Origin: Leptolyngbyaceae cyanobacterium JSC-12
Lineage (GTDB): Bacteria; Cyanobacteriota; Cyanobacteriia; Leptolyngbyales; Leptolyngbyaceae
NCBI GenBank assembly: GCA_000309945.1
Contig: CM001633.1
Coordinates: forward strand, 1,593,103 to 1,657,102
Reading direction: 5' to 3'
DNA length: 64,000 bases
In this document: piece by piece, positions 9,357 through 19,328 of the stretch
How the letters are laid out: each line of letters opens with the position of its first letter
Numbering within the stretch: position 1 is the stretch's first letter
The notes under the pieces: model-generated
Told to the model about the DNA's origin: nothing
Databases searched by the model: none
What the model saw: only the letters and a program-made list of their open reading frames with translations
Translations under genes and position numbers: made by a program

Positions 9357-9707
9357 ATGGAGTTCGAATCGGGGAGTGAATCAACCGGATTAATGGACAT
9401 TGAGGCTGTGCAACGTGCACTCAACCGCTCCAGAGCCTCTGTTTATCGTTACGCTAACACTGACCCCAACCAGCTTAATCCCCCGTACGATGCCAAGCGC
9501 TTGAATCCAGAACTTAGAACAAACAAGGATGACATTCTTATGTTTCATCCCAACGAAGTGGCACGGTTTGCTAGAGATGTCCTGAAAATTAAGCAAGTGA
9601 CAATCGAAGTACAAGAAGTTCCTAAAACGCAGACTCAAGAAGTTTTGGAAGCCATCCTGGCAGAATTGCAAAGCATTCATCAGCTTCTGAAGGAGCAATG
9701 TCGCTGA
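9357..9707 (+). CDS. Putative helix-turn-helix DNA-binding protein (116 aa)
   Basis: The N-terminal half, MDIEAVQRALNRSRASVYRY, reads like a helix-turn-helix of the AlpA/resolvase type, followed by a basic/polar linker and a helical C-terminus (TQEVLEAILAELQSIHQLL) that could oligomerise. The start chosen is ATG 9357; ATG 9393 is an alternative. No exact family recognised. The upstream inverted repeat could be its binding site (inference only). Confidence 0.6.
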   Translation: MEFESGSESTGLMDIEAVQRALNRSRASVYRYANTDPNQLNPPYDAKRLNPELRTNKDDILMFHPNEVARFARDVLKIKQVTIEVQEVPKTQTQEVLEAILAELQSIHQLLKEQCR

Positions 9708-9933
9708 ATCTACGATTCTTCGCACGAAGCACGAAGAATCAGTTGGTTTTCTAAGGTATCCAGGATGCATGTTAACGTCTTGAACTGAGGAGCTTCCAAG
9801 AGTTTCGTGTTGAGCATGATTACTTGAAACCATGATAAGCTAGGAAAGTTGTCAAATTCCGCACATTCAGGACTTCGGGTGGCTCTTAGAGCTGCTCCTG
9901 GATGGAGGATGAACCCGAAAGGAGAATCAAACA

Positions 9934-10722
9934 ATGCCAGTTGTCTCATTGGCTCAGTTGCTTGAGTCAGGGGTTCACTTTGGACACCAGACTCGCCGCT
10001 GGAACCCCAAAATGGATCCCTACATCTACACTGCTCGGAACGGCGTCCATATTATCGATCTGGTACAAACTGCCAAGTTGATGGACGATGCTTATAACTA
10101 CGTCCGTAATGCTTCTGAACAAGGTAAAAAGTTTTTATTTATTGGCACTAAACGGCAGGCGGCTGGAATTGTAGCTCAAGAAGCCAGTCGTTGTGGAGCT
10201 TACTATGTAAACCAACGTTGGCTAGGTGGAATGCTTACCAACTGGGCAACTATTAAAACCCGGGTCGATCGCCTTAAAGAACTTGAACGTCGAGAAGAAA
10301 CAGGGGCACTGGATCTGTTGCCCAAAAAAGAAGCATCCGTGCTGCGACGCGAACTAGAAAAGTTGCAAAAGTATCTAGGTGGCATCAAAGCCATGCGGAA
10401 AGTTCCCGACATCGTCGTAATTGTGGACCAACGTCGCGAATATAACGCTGTGCAGGAATGCCAGAAATTGAATATTCCCATCGTGTCATTGCTAGATACC
10501 AACTGCGACCCCGACGTGGTAGATATTCCGATTCCTGCGAATGATGATGCCATCCGTTCAATTAAGCTAATAGTAAGCAAGCTGGCAGATGCGATCTACG
10601 AAGGTCGGCACGGACAGCTTGAAGTAGAAGACGACTACGAAGATTACGAAGGCGCTGAAGAGGAATACGACTACGACGATAGCGATTCCTTTGCCGACGA
10701 TGATGACGAAACCGAAGAGTAG
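9934..10722 (+). CDS. rpsB: 30S ribosomal protein S2
   Basis: Small-subunit protein S2; the N-terminus [20 protein letters not shown] and the segments [10 protein letters not shown] and [11 protein letters not shown] are diagnostic. 262 residues, including an acidic tail of about 35 residues (Asp/Glu/Tyr-rich from residue ~228) often seen in cyanobacterial S2. A strong GAAAGGAG site precedes the ATG. It is followed by tsf in the usual order, with a 187-base spacer holding an inverted repeat. Confidence 0.98.
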   Translation: MPVVSLAQLLESGVHFGHQTRRWNPKMDPYIYTARNGVHIIDLVQTAKLMDDAYNYVRNASEQGKKFLFIGTKRQAAGIVAQEASRCGAYYVNQRWLGGMLTNWATIKTRVDRLKELERREETGALDLLPKKEASVLRRELEKLQKYLGGIKAMRKVPDIVVIVDQRREYNAVQECQKLNIPIVSLLDTNCDPDVVDIPIPANDDAIRSIKLIVSKLADAIYEGRHGQLEVEDDYEDYEGAEEEYDYDDSDSFADDDDETEE

Positions 10723-10732
10723 AAATGGTCAG

Positions 10733-10870
10733 GAGTGAAGAGGTGAATCAATGAATTGGTGAAACAATCGAGGAATCAGAAATGGGAATTCGTTCTCTGC
10801 TAAGTTCTTTAATTTTTCACAGTTTCATCTTTCTACCTCTTTACTCCTCGAGCTTCTTGCCTCTTCACTC
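10733..10870. repeat. Filler repeat with long inverted ends between rpsB and tsf
   Basis: GAGTGAAGAGG at 10733 is the exact reverse complement of CCTCTTCACTC at 10860-10870. The enclosed sequence (GTGAATCAATGAATTGG..., TTTCATCTTTCTACC...) is further partly self-complementary, so the spacer could fold into one large hairpin. It resembles the short-motif filler seen elsewhere in the window and could modulate read-through from rpsB into tsf. Confidence 0.5.
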
Positions 10871-10909
10871 TCACAGTGTACGTTTGACCAGCTAGGAGCA
10901 CAGGGAAAC

Positions 10910-11716
10910 ATGGCGGAAATATCAGCAAAGGCAGTGAAGGAACTGCGCGAAAAGACTGGCGCAGGCATGATGGATTGCAAAAAAGCCCTCCAGGAAACGG
11001 ATGGCAACCTTGAGAAAGCAGCGGAATGGTTGCGAAAAAAGGGGATTGCATCGGCTGAGAAGAAGGCTGGTAAGATTGCGGCTGAAGGATTAGTTGATAG
11101 CTATATTCACATCGGTGGACGTATCGGAGTACTGGTAGAAGTCAACTGTCAGACGGATTTTGTTGCTCGAAATGAAGACTTCAAAACATTAGTCAAAGAT
11201 ATTGCCAAGCAGATCGCCGCTTATTCCAACGTTGAATACGTGAAAGTGAGCGACATTCCAGCCGAGATTGTTGAGAAAGAAAAATCCATTGAGATGGGTA
11301 AAGAAGACTTGGCTGGCAAACCTGACAACATCAAAGAAAAAATTGTGCAGGGACGGATTGATAAACGCCTGAAGGAAATGTGCTTGCTAGACCAGCCTTA
11401 CATTAAGGACTCTACGATTACGGTTGAAGAACTGGTTAAACAGCATGTTGCTAAACTTGGCGAAAACATTCAGGTGCGTCGGTTTGTGCGCTTCACATTA
11501 GGCGAAGGTATTGAGAAAGAAGAAACAGACTTTGCAGCAGAAGTTGCGGCACAAATGGGTGTAGCAACTCCCCCAGTAGAACCACCGAAGGAAGAACCCG
11601 CCAAAGCGGAAACTGCTAAGGAAGAACCCACCAAAGCGGAAACTGTTAAGGAAGAACCTGCTAAGGCAGAACCCAAAGCAGAAAAGAAAGAGGGCAAGAA
11701 AAAAGGCAAGAAGTAA
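10910..11716 (+). CDS. tsf: Translation elongation factor Ts
   Basis: Nucleotide exchange factor for EF-Tu. The N-terminal UBA-like domain reads [22 protein letters not shown] and is followed by the core motif [16 protein letters not shown]. The total of 268 residues includes a C-terminal Lys/Glu/Pro tail with repeated KEEPAKAET units (about residues 225-268), absent from most bacterial EF-Ts but common as a short extension in cyanobacteria. ATG follows a GGAG site. Confidence 0.98.
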   Translation: MAEISAKAVKELREKTGAGMMDCKKALQETDGNLEKAAEWLRKKGIASAEKKAGKIAAEGLVDSYIHIGGRIGVLVEVNCQTDFVARNEDFKTLVKDIAKQIAAYSNVEYVKVSDIPAEIVEKEKSIEMGKEDLAGKPDNIKEKIVQGRIDKRLKEMCLLDQPYIKDSTITVEELVKQHVAKLGENIQVRRFVRFTLGEGIEKEETDFAAEVAAQMGVATPPVEPPKEEPAKAETAKEEPTKAETVKEEPAKAEPKAEKKEGKKKGKK

Positions 11717-11749
11717 ACGTTTGCTGAATGCCTAGAAGTAAAAGGGGCA

Positions 11750-11793
11750 GTCTATTGGGCTGTCTCTTCTTGTCTATTGGACTGTCTCTTCTT
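11750..11793. repeat. 22-bp tandem duplication downstream of tsf
   Basis: Two head-to-tail 22-base units, GTCTATTGGGCTGTCTCTTC(TT) and the same with A for G at one place. GGGGCAG just upstream can pair with CTGTCTC of the first unit, leaving a pyrimidine-rich tail, so the first unit may form part of the tsf terminator and the second a copy of it. Confidence 0.55.
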
Positions 11794-11918
11794 ATTTTGC
11801 ATGTAGGTTATTAGGTAAAGCATTTGCAGGGTACCAATCACGGTAGATTAGATATCTGAAAGTAGATTTTTACAAAGAAGATTTAATCAACTGCGATAAA
11901 CCGTAACGTTGGCAGGGA

Positions 11919-13448
11919 TTGGGGATGTTCACAGCAATTACTGAGGATTTGACCATATTGACCGTTGCCTTTGGTGTACTAATTCTGGCATGGGGCTTTT
12001 TCCGTGCTAGACCCTATGGCAAATTGGGAATTCTTGCCTGGCTGCAATCTGTGACACTGATGCTTCCCTGGCTCCTGGTGTTTGGTCTGGCATCTTCTGG
12101 TGTGATGCTGAACTTGGCGGTGATCTTGTTGCTGTTGGTTGTTTCTACGGCGGTTTACATCGTTTTGGGTAATCGGGTACGCTCTCTCCGGCAAGAAGCA
12201 ACCATTGCCCGTCGTGCTAGTGCGATCGCCCAATCCCAACAGCCAGAATCTCCAACTACCAATGTTGAGGGTTCCGAGAATTCTGTATCCGCTACACCGC
12301 CATCCTCTGCCACTGTTGTAGAAGAACCTGATATTGTTCCCATTCCGGCTGAAGACCTGAGTGCGATTCAGGGTATCTTCGGCATTGATACTTTTTTTGC
12401 AACAGAAACAATTCCTTATCAAGAGGGGGCAATCTTTCGTGGCAACCTTCGGGCAGAAGCCGATGAAGCCTATGCCAAACTGGCTGAAAACTTGAAGGAA
12501 CGAGTAGGCGATCGCTATCGCTTATTTTTGATCGAAAACCAGGATGGTAAACCAGTGGTCATCGTTCTGCCGAGCAGCCGTGACCCACAACCTATGACGA
12601 TTCCCCAAAAGATCCTGGCTGTGGTGTTAGTTCTGGTTACCATTTCCACTTGCCTAGAAAGTGCTGGACTGATGTTGGGGTTTGACTTTTATGCAGAGCC
12701 TGCAAGGGTAACTGAAACGTTGCCATTAGCTGCCGGAATTATCACCATCCTCACCGTTCATGAAATTGCCCACTGGGTTTTAGCACAGCGCTATCACGTT
12801 CGTCTGAGTCTTCCGTTCTTCATTCCCACGTTGCAACTGGGATCTTTTGGTGCTCTAACCCGAATCCAATCCATATTACCTAATCGCAATGTTCTATTCG
12901 ATATCGCCTTTGCTGGTCCCGCGGCTGGAGGTATCGTTTCGTTTGGGATGCTGATGACCGGATTGCTGTTGTCTCACAAAGGCAGTCTGTTTCAGTTACC
13001 ATCCCAATTTTTCCAAGGCTCGATTTTAGTAGGAACCCTGGCACGAGTTGTTCTGAGTGAATCTCTGCAAGACCCAATTGTAGATGTTAACCCGCTAGTG
13101 GTACTGGGATGGTTAGGGCTGGTCATCACTGCTTTAAACTTGCTCCCAGCCGGGCAGCTAGATGGTGGAAGAATTGTGCAATCTATCTATGGTCGTAAGG
13201 TTGCAGCACGTACCACTATTGGCACCTTGATTCTTTTAGGATTCGCTTCATTAGTGAATCAATTGGCTCTGTATTGGGCAATTTTAATTCTGTTTCTTCA
13301 ACGAGATTTAGAACGTCCCTGTTCAAATGAACTAACAGAACCCGATGATGCTCGTGCTGCTCTCGGGTTGTTAGTCCTCTTTTTAATGATCGTGACTCTA
13401 CTACCGCTCACCCCCAGCCTGGCAGGGCGGTTGGGAATTGGAATGTAA
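11919..13448 (+). CDS. Site-2 protease family membrane metalloprotease (M50)
   Basis: Intramembrane zinc protease of the S2P/EGY1-like group found in cyanobacteria and plastids. HEIAHWVLA (about residue 280) is the HExxH zinc motif and NLLPAGQLDGGRI (about 405-417) carries the third ligand (NPDG-like LDGG). Several membrane helices flank these: two at the N-terminus (residues 12-85), the rest after residue 230. A soluble region (~95-225) contains a domain with the segment GIFGIDTFFATETIPYQEGA typical of EGY proteins. Substrate unknown. The start is uncertain: ATG 11925 (two codons in) is an alternative. Confidence 0.92.
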   Translation: MGMFTAITEDLTILTVAFGVLILAWGFFRARPYGKLGILAWLQSVTLMLPWLLVFGLASSGVMLNLAVILLLLVVSTAVYIVLGNRVRSLRQEATIARRASAIAQSQQPESPTTNVEGSENSVSATPPSSATVVEEPDIVPIPAEDLSAIQGIFGIDTFFATETIPYQEGAIFRGNLRAEADEAYAKLAENLKERVGDRYRLFLIENQDGKPVVIVLPSSRDPQPMTIPQKILAVVLVLVTISTCLESAGLMLGFDFYAEPARVTETLPLAAGIITILTVHEIAHWVLAQRYHVRLSLPFFIPTLQLGSFGALTRIQSILPNRNVLFDIAFAGPAAGGIVSFGMLMTGLLLSHKGSLFQLPSQFFQGSILVGTLARVVLSESLQDPIVDVNPLVVLGWLGLVITALNLLPAGQLDGGRIVQSIYGRKVAARTTIGTLILLGFASLVNQLALYWAILILFLQRDLERPCSNELTEPDDARAALGLLVLFLMIVTLLPLTPSLAGRLGIGM

Positions 13449-13508
13449 TTACTCCACGCAAAAAATTACTATTGAGTCGACTATTGCAAGTGTGTTGTTG
13501 CGCAACTG

Positions 13509-15272
13509 TTATGCAACGGTCGTAGTCGCAGTCGCAGTCGCGACTGTACTTGATGGTTGTGTGGGTTGAGTCGTGGTGGGTGACGTGGTGGGTGTTGTCG
13601 AAGTGGTGGTTGTCGCGGTCGTTATCGCTGTGGGCTGGGATAGAGTGGATTGAGTCGTGGTGGGCGTTGTTGAAGTGGTGGTTGTCGCGGTCGTTATCGC
13701 TGTGGGCTGGGATAGAGTGGATTGAGTCGTGGTGGGCGTTGTTGAAGTGGTGGTTGTCGCGGTCGTTATCGCTGTGGGCTGGGATAGAGTGGATTGAGTC
13801 GTGGTGGGTGACGTGGTGGGTGATGGGGCATTGATACCCGCGATCGCATAGCCACTGTCTGCTAGCATGGCGTAATCTAATACAGTTGGAGCAGATAGGG
13901 TGTACATCCAGCCGTAAGACATCATAGATTGGACTGAAAAAGCAGGGTGCCAATAATCGTATGTGCCTGTCACAGGATTGGGACCATCTTGTGATTGCAA
14001 CGGAATAAACTTGCCGCCGTTGACAGCAGTTGAATAAGCACCTTTGAAGACAGCGGTTTGAGGCGTCGTTAAATCTTGCTGCAAGAAGCCTGCCCAGTTT
14101 AATCCGACCAGTCCCAGAGTATGCCCAATTTCATGAGAAACTGCATTGTATAGGTAGCGATCGCCAACTGCCGGATCAATGGCAATTTGCCCAACTCGTG
14201 GCATTAAGTCAGGAGACGTTAGCCAACCACCAATTTCATATTCAGGACCACCATAGCCTCCCGCCGTTCCATTGGTGTTGATGGTGTTGACAAACACCAA
14301 GAGATCATCAACGTACTGCTTGGTCGAAAAGGTTTGCGCCGTGTAATTCCCGTCATTACCGATTTTGCTGATGGAATGGTTAAGCTGAATGCCTGTCCAT
14401 TCACTGATAATCTGGTAGCCTAAATCAACTCGATAAACCCAATCATCCGCTGCTTTTTGAGCGATCGCTCGCCGCTCTTTGGTCCAAAAGCCCGTGGTGT
14501 CATTACGAAAATCTAATTCAATATTGAAACGAGTAGTATCCGGGGCATAGGTATTTTTAATTGGACCAATATCAAAGGTGCCGGTCGTGATTGTGCCACT
14601 GTTGTTGACCGCATAGGCAATCGTATTGCCAGTTAACCGATCCGTGCTTACCCCATCTTTTTCTGCAATAAACCACACCGTGCGGGGCTGACTCCAATCT
14701 GTCGGAGTGAATGTAATCGTGTTCTGGGTTCCATTTGCCAGATTATTGTCGGCATCAACTACCAAGAAGTTGCCTGGAGCCAGGGTCAAAGTCACCGAAG
14801 ATGTGGGTGCCTGAGCTAAGTTAAGTCTTACCTGAAAGGTTCCCGTGGACCCTTCGGTGCCGTCAAAAACCAGATTACTGAAATCCACAACTCCTGGCAC
14901 TGTAGCACCTGTAGAACTCCTAGGCGAGGTAGGCGTACGAGGAGTGGGGCGAGTACCAACTAGTGTGGTGGTACTTGGCATGGTAGTTGTTGGTGTACTA
15001 CCAGAACTAACAAATGGGTGAGCAGGGTGGCTACTCCCTGTCGTCGTTGTTGCAGTTGTAGTTGTAGTTGTTAAGTTCGGTGTTGAGATAGATGTACGAC
15101 TATCAGGACTAATACTTGGTCTAAAAGAACGACAAAAGCGACTGCCCAGATCAACATCATCTACCCAACAAGGCATAGCGATCGCATATTTGGATTGGTT
15201 ATCCAAGCTACCCGTATCTGTCATTAATATGCATTTGTCGAATTGAGAGAAATCTTTCACCATGAGGGACAT
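13509..15272 (-). CDS. Zincin-like metalloprotease with Calx-beta-like domain and Thr-rich repeat tail
   Basis: 587 residues. A Pro/Ser/Thr-rich stretch (~55-120) leads into a beta-sandwich-type domain (FSNLVFDGTEGSTGTFQVRL..., ~125-240) like cyanobacterial Calx-beta-type repeats. A catalytic domain with HEIGHTLGLVGLNW (~residue 380, HExxHxxG) follows. The C-terminal ~100 residues are nearly all Thr/Ser/Pro/Ala/Gln with three 24-residue repeats (TTTQSTLSQPTAITTATT...). No classical signal peptide is visible at the chosen start, though the composition suggests an exported protein. It resembles matrixin-like enzymes by motif only; substrate unknown. Confidence 0.7.
   Translation of the reverse strand: MSLMVKDFSQFDKCILMTDTGSLDNQSKYAIAMPCWVDDVDLGSRFCRSFRPSISPDSRTSISTPNLTTTTTTATTTTGSSHPAHPFVSSGSTPTTTMPSTTTLVGTRPTPRTPTSPRSSTGATVPGVVDFSNLVFDGTEGSTGTFQVRLNLAQAPTSSVTLTLAPGNFLVVDADNNLANGTQNTITFTPTDWSQPRTVWFIAEKDGVSTDRLTGNTIAYAVNNSGTITTGTFDIGPIKNTYAPDTTRFNIELDFRNDTTGFWTKERRAIAQKAADDWVYRVDLGYQIISEWTGIQLNHSISKIGNDGNYTAQTFSTKQYVDDLLVFVNTINTNGTAGGYGGPEYEIGGWLTSPDLMPRVGQIAIDPAVGDRYLYNAVSHEIGHTLGLVGLNWAGFLQQDLTTPQTAVFKGAYSTAVNGGKFIPLQSQDGPNPVTGTYDYWHPAFSVQSMMSYGWMYTLSAPTVLDYAMLADSGYAIAGINAPSPTTSPTTTQSTLSQPTAITTATTTTSTTPTTTQSTLSQPTAITTATTTTSTTPTTTQSTLSQPTAITTATTTTSTTPTTSPTTTQPTQPSSTVATATATTTVA
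13580..13804. repeat. Three 72-bp tandem repeats
   Basis: The unit beginning TGGGATAGAGTGGATTGAG recurs at 13636, 13708 and 13780 (exact 72-base period). It encodes the 24-residue Thr-rich repeats on the minus strand. The copies are almost identical at DNA level, so the array is recent and probably length-variable. Confidence 0.9.
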
Positions 15273-15897
15273 GTTCTATCAATAGTTCAGTGAAACTTCG
15301 TGAAACAACTTAAAAACTAGACCCAGGAATTCTTGTTCAGGGGTTTGAAATACATTAATTACCTGTGGCTAATGATTATTTCCAACAAAGTGGAATGTAG
15401 TAATTAGCACTCTAGGATGTTACATAGAAACTCGGTAAAGAAAATTACCTTGATGAACTCTTGATAAAAGCCCCTGGAAAGTACGTAAATCCTTAAGCAA
15501 ATCGAAAATCCAGGTATAAACCTCAGTTCTTTGTATACGGAAATCCTAAAGAAAAAGCTACAGACTTCTTTCAGAATACGGACAAAGAACCAAAAGGCGT
15601 GGAGAACTGTTGGTAGATAAGCACCATTCCAGACACTACCAAGATGCAGGCCAACCCTGAATAGAACTCAAGAAAATTTATGGAATTGTGAGATTTTTGG
15701 AGATGCGAGATCTTGTTTGGAGGGATAGAGAGCCTGAGCAATAACAACTCAGAAGATTTACCTAATGCAAGCGTCAATAATACTAGGTTATAGCGAAAAT
15801 CGCAACGAGCGTCTATGCTAAACCCACATTGAAGCCCCAAGCGATTGAATCTTTATCAGAATTTCAAATAAGTATCACCCAAGCTTTGTAAAAGCCT
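15273..15897. other. Divergent intergenic region, no gene seen
   Basis: 625 AT-rich bases between the minus-strand protease and the plus-strand HcyBio gene. It should hold both promoters. An 89-codon minus-strand frame (15571-15840) has no family resemblance and no ribosome-binding site. Confidence 0.5.
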
Positions 15898-17079
15898 ATG
15901 CGAACGATCGCCGACATCAATGACAAAATCAGACGCAAATCCGTTGTGGTTTGGACTGTAGAACAAGCCAAAGCACGAATTGCGGAAATTGGAGTGACAC
16001 AGGCTGCCAAAGAAGTGGACGTAATTACTACAGGCACCTTTGAGCCGATGGAATCATCTGGTGCAATTATTAACCTGGGACATACCGATCCACCAATTAA
16101 GATTCGTCAATGCTGGATCGATGGAGTCCCTGCTTATTCAGGCTTTGGTGCAGTTGATCTGTATCTGGGTGCTGCTCATGCTGGTGAGTCAACCGAAGGC
16201 GAAGAAATGCGAGAACGAGGTGGCGGACATGTGATTGCTGAACTGGTTGCGGGTAAAACCGTTCACCTTCGAGCTTTAGGGCAAGTTACAGATTGTTATC
16301 CTCGTGCTTCCTTTGAAACAACCATCACCAAAGACACTATCAATCAGTTTTATTTGTTCAATCCACGTAATCTATACCAAAATTTTATTGTTGGGGTAAA
16401 TGGCGGCGATCGCTCTCTTCATACCTACTTGGGACCCCTCCAACCACGCCTTGGAAATGCGGTCTATTCCAACCCAGGCGCGATCGCCCCTCTGCTGAAT
16501 GACCCTGACTTGCAACTGGTTGGTGTTGGCACCCGGATTTTTTTAGGAGGCGGAATTGGCTATGTTGCCTGGGAAGGAACTCAACACTTTCCTTTACAAA
16601 AACGCCTACCCAACCGTACACCTATTGGACCTGCGGCAACGCTTGCACTCATCGGGGATGCTAAACAAATGGATGCTCGGTGGGTACGCGGTTGCTATTT
16701 CAAAAGCTACGGTCCCTCCTTGATGTTAGGAGTTGGCATTCCATTACCTGTGCTTACTGAAGCAGCGATCGCCCATTGTGCTGTTCAAGATCAGGACCTC
16801 GTTGCCCCCATCGTTGATTTTTCGATTCCCAGACGAGTACGCCCTACATTTGGACTGGTAAGCTATGCTCAATTAAAATCTGGACGCATCGTCATCGACG
16901 GTAAGCCTGTAAGAGTTGCCCCTCTTGCCAGCATTTATTTGTCCCGCCAAGTCGCGCTCGAATTGAAGCAATGGATCGAAACTGGAAAGTTTTATCTAAC
17001 TGAGCCAGTCGCCGCGATTTCTAGCGATCGTGCCTTTCTACCGCAGAATGTATGGGGTTCTCAGCTCACGATGGATTAA
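15898..17079 (+). CDS. HcyBio family protein (homocysteine biosynthesis, DUF39)
   Basis: 393 residues matching the family of methanogen proteins shown to take part in making homocysteine from aspartate semialdehyde and sulfide. Characteristic segments are MRTIADINDKI, DVITTGTFEPMESSGA, GAAHAGESTEG, RGGGHVIAELVAG and FLGGGIGYVAWEGTQH. In cyanobacteria the physiological role is not established. It overlaps the next, convergent gene by 4 bases. Confidence 0.9.
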   Translation: MRTIADINDKIRRKSVVVWTVEQAKARIAEIGVTQAAKEVDVITTGTFEPMESSGAIINLGHTDPPIKIRQCWIDGVPAYSGFGAVDLYLGAAHAGESTEGEEMRERGGGHVIAELVAGKTVHLRALGQVTDCYPRASFETTITKDTINQFYLFNPRNLYQNFIVGVNGGDRSLHTYLGPLQPRLGNAVYSNPGAIAPLLNDPDLQLVGVGTRIFLGGGIGYVAWEGTQHFPLQKRLPNRTPIGPAATLALIGDAKQMDARWVRGCYFKSYGPSLMLGVGIPLPVLTEAAIAHCAVQDQDLVAPIVDFSIPRRVRPTFGLVSYAQLKSGRIVIDGKPVRVAPLASIYLSRQVALELKQWIETGKFYLTEPVAAISSDRAFLPQNVWGSQLTMD

Positions 17080-18239
17080 TCATCACTTTTGGGAGGCTGT
17101 TCAGAACGCTTGATAGGCTTAGACGCAGGCTCGCGAGACGGGCGGGAACCACCGGGTCTTGCAGTTTTGCCAATCGCAGGCTTTCCTCGTCCAAAAGAAG
17201 GCTTTTTGGGACGTGCTTTCCCTAAGAAATCTTTGCTGCGCTTCTTTGGCGGAGCCAAACCCACGCAGGTTCCATCTATAACCACCAGCGAGTTGTCTTG
17301 ACGCTGAATGTGAAGATCCCAGAAATATCCTACTGTTTTGGGGTTTTCCAACTCACCCTGCAAACTCAACTTAAACGCTTTTGCCTTCTGAGAACTCTTA
17401 CGAGGGGTTTGCTGAATTTTGACAACAATGTGTTTCTCTTCAGGAGATATGAAAACGATTTCTCCCCGAATTGAAAAGTAATCATCTTTGACGCGAGGGT
17501 CGATGAAACTTCCTGCCAGTGATCCATCCCCAGAGCCATCTTCCTCACCCAGTTCACCCTTCTTCAGGGTTTCCGGCTCCCAAACACCAACAATTTGTAG
17601 ATGAAGCTCTTTGTCTCCCTCACGCGTGCGGGGATAAACAACCCACAGATGCTCTTTCTGCAAGTCGATATGATTTTTCACCAGACTCATCACACGACCC
17701 AGAAGTACTGCTTTGAGATCTGAACCATCTGCCGCTTTGAAGTCTCCCCGGGTAAATTCCTCTTCAGATGGAGTATACAATCCACGGACTAAGCCAATCG
17801 CTCGGTATTGCTTTGGCTCACTAGGCGGTGGAATAGGTTGTTGCCTCAAAGCAGCTTGAGCGGCCTGATCTTCTTGGCTAGAGGCTTGATCTGACACCGA
17901 AGCAGTTGAGGCGGTTGAGACAGAGACAATTTCCAACTTAGGCGAGATCGGCTTTGCCACCCCATCGGGTGTGCTTACAGACTGCGTTGTTGAAGCAGTT
18001 GAGTTGGGTTTACTGGTAGGCGGAGAAACTGGAGGCTGAGGACGGACAGGCCGCATCGGTGGCTTCCGAAGAACTGGAGTATCCACCTTAGACACAGTAG
18101 AGTCAGACGGATGGTCTAAACCAGCCGCAGAAGTCCTGGTCTCCTCTTGAGAATCAGGCTTTATCACTTCCTCCGCTTGATTGGCTTCAGTAGAGGAGGG
18201 ACTTGAGGATTGGGGGGACAAATCGGGCGAGGAACTCAT
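17076..18239 (-). CDS. Hypothetical protein with disordered Pro/Ser-rich N-terminus (387 aa)
   Basis: Residues 1-140 are Ser/Pro/Thr/Glu-rich and probably disordered (MSSSPDLSPQSSSPSSTEA...). Residues ~145-320 are a compact region (RAIGLVRGLYTPSEEEFTRG, HLWVVYPRTR, YFSIRGEIVF, IVVKIQQTPR, NSLVVIDGTCVGL) that looks like an OB-type beta-barrel. The last ~60 residues are strongly basic (KKRSKDFLGKARPKKPSFG), which suggests nucleic-acid binding (inference). The family is found in cyanobacteria with no assigned function to my knowledge. Confidence 0.7.
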   Translation of the reverse strand: MSSSPDLSPQSSSPSSTEANQAEEVIKPDSQEETRTSAAGLDHPSDSTVSKVDTPVLRKPPMRPVRPQPPVSPPTSKPNSTASTTQSVSTPDGVAKPISPKLEIVSVSTASTASVSDQASSQEDQAAQAALRQQPIPPPSEPKQYRAIGLVRGLYTPSEEEFTRGDFKAADGSDLKAVLLGRVMSLVKNHIDLQKEHLWVVYPRTREGDKELHLQIVGVWEPETLKKGELGEEDGSGDGSLAGSFIDPRVKDDYFSIRGEIVFISPEEKHIVVKIQQTPRKSSQKAKAFKLSLQGELENPKTVGYFWDLHIQRQDNSLVVIDGTCVGLAPPKKRSKDFLGKARPKKPSFGRGKPAIGKTARPGGSRPSREPASKPIKRSEQPPKSDD

Positions 18240-18704
18240 AGGCGCTAGTTGGAGGCTGGATGCGAGAAGGCTTCGGTCAGGTTATTTTACTGTCTGCGAT
18301 AGGGTTCAAACGAATCAGAAAATTTTGTGCAAATTTCACACAGAAAAAATCTTGAGTGATCTCAATTTCTCAATTTTCTGATGAGTTTGGCAGGATGAAA
18401 GCTCAACAACAGCTTTCAACTCATTACGTGCGGTTTCAGGATTCAACCTAAAGCATAGAAGCCATTGCAACGCACTTCAATGAAAATTGCGGCAACGTCA
18501 TGCACGTAGTAGAGATTTCATTCTTAACACTTGAAGCCTCAGGCAGCAAGATCGTATCAACCATCATATCCAAAAGCTAACAACAAGCTCGTGATGAGGC
18601 GATCGCAAAAGCAGTAATTATTTCAAAATGTTCAACAATTACTGAACGGAAAATATTAAATTATGTTACATTAGCAGGTAAGAAGGGAGCCCTAAATGAA
18701 GTGA
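18240..18704. other. Intergenic region with candidate operators
   Basis: 465 bases between divergent genes. It contains GAAAGCT-N7-AGCTTTC (18397-18417), and GTTCA-N8-TGAAC about 70 bases before the GbsR-like start, followed by an AT-rich segment (AAATTATGTTACATT) that could be a -10 region. The second repeat is a reasonable operator candidate for the regulator that follows. No gene seen. Confidence 0.4.
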
Positions 18705-19283
18705 GTGTTGGTAGAAAACGTGATTAATAGCAATCCCAGTCAACGTCAACAGCAAGAAGCCGAACAAAAACAGTTTGTGGAGGAAGTTGGGCTTTTGTTC
18801 GAAACCATTGGGTTTCCTCGAATGGCGGGTCGCGTTTTTGGCTGGTTATTGATTTCCAACCCTCCCTATCAATCGCCCAGTGAACTTGCTGACATTTTGC
18901 AAGCAAGCAAAGGCTCAATCAGCACCATGACTCGTTTGCTCGAGCAAATTGGCTTAATTGAACGAGTTAGCCTACCTGGGCAGCGCCGTGACTACTTCCG
19001 CATCAAGCTTAATGCCTGGTCAGAAATGTCCAAGCGCCGACTTGCTCAAATCACAGCATTTCGGAAACTGGCTGAACGTGGACTAGACCTAATGAAAGAA
19101 GCAACACCTGAACTAAGTGAACGCTTACGAGAAATGCATGATATCCATGCCTTCTTTGAGGCTGAACTGCCTCGTATGATTGAGCGCTGGCAAGAGCATC
19201 GCACCGTGCAAAACCCTGATTCCAGTCAGCTAGGAAAGATCAGTTACTCTGTTCCCTCCCTATCCTCTTCCTCTTCTCCTTGA
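18705..19283 (+). CDS. GbsR/MarR-like transcriptional regulator
   Basis: 192 residues with a winged helix: FPRMAGRVFGWLLIS, then SPSELADILQASKGSISTMTRLLEQIGLIERV, the GbsR-family helix-turn-helix. The C-terminal half is helical and probably dimerises. GTG 18705 is chosen; GTG 18720 is an alternative. It lies 45 bases ahead of, and co-directional with, an exporter operon, so it probably controls that operon and itself. Confidence 0.85.
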   Translation: MLVENVINSNPSQRQQQEAEQKQFVEEVGLLFETIGFPRMAGRVFGWLLISNPPYQSPSELADILQASKGSISTMTRLLEQIGLIERVSLPGQRRDYFRIKLNAWSEMSKRRLAQITAFRKLAERGLDLMKEATPELSERLREMHDIHAFFEAELPRMIERWQEHRTVQNPDSSQLGKISYSVPSLSSSSSP

Positions 19284-19328
19284 GCAGTCTTTTTGCCCCG
19301 TCTAACCCTCTTTATCCCTTAAAAATCT

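Noticed and set aside
10203..10580. 125-codon frame antisense to rpsB
   Set aside because: Shadow of the S2 gene; Ser/Arg-rich composition typical of antisense frames.
13580..13804. Regular repeats that could be taken for a CRISPR array
   Set aside because: The 72-base units are head-to-tail with no unique spacers, and they encode a protein tail. No cas genes are present.
13550..13834. A 94-codon plus-strand frame rich in Trp and Val
   Set aside because: It is the antisense of the Thr-rich 72-bp repeats; the composition (ESWWALLKWWLSRSLS) is an artefact of the repeat.
15571..15840. 89-codon minus-strand frame in the long intergenic region
   Set aside because: No start signal, no known family, and composition like surrounding AT-rich DNA.
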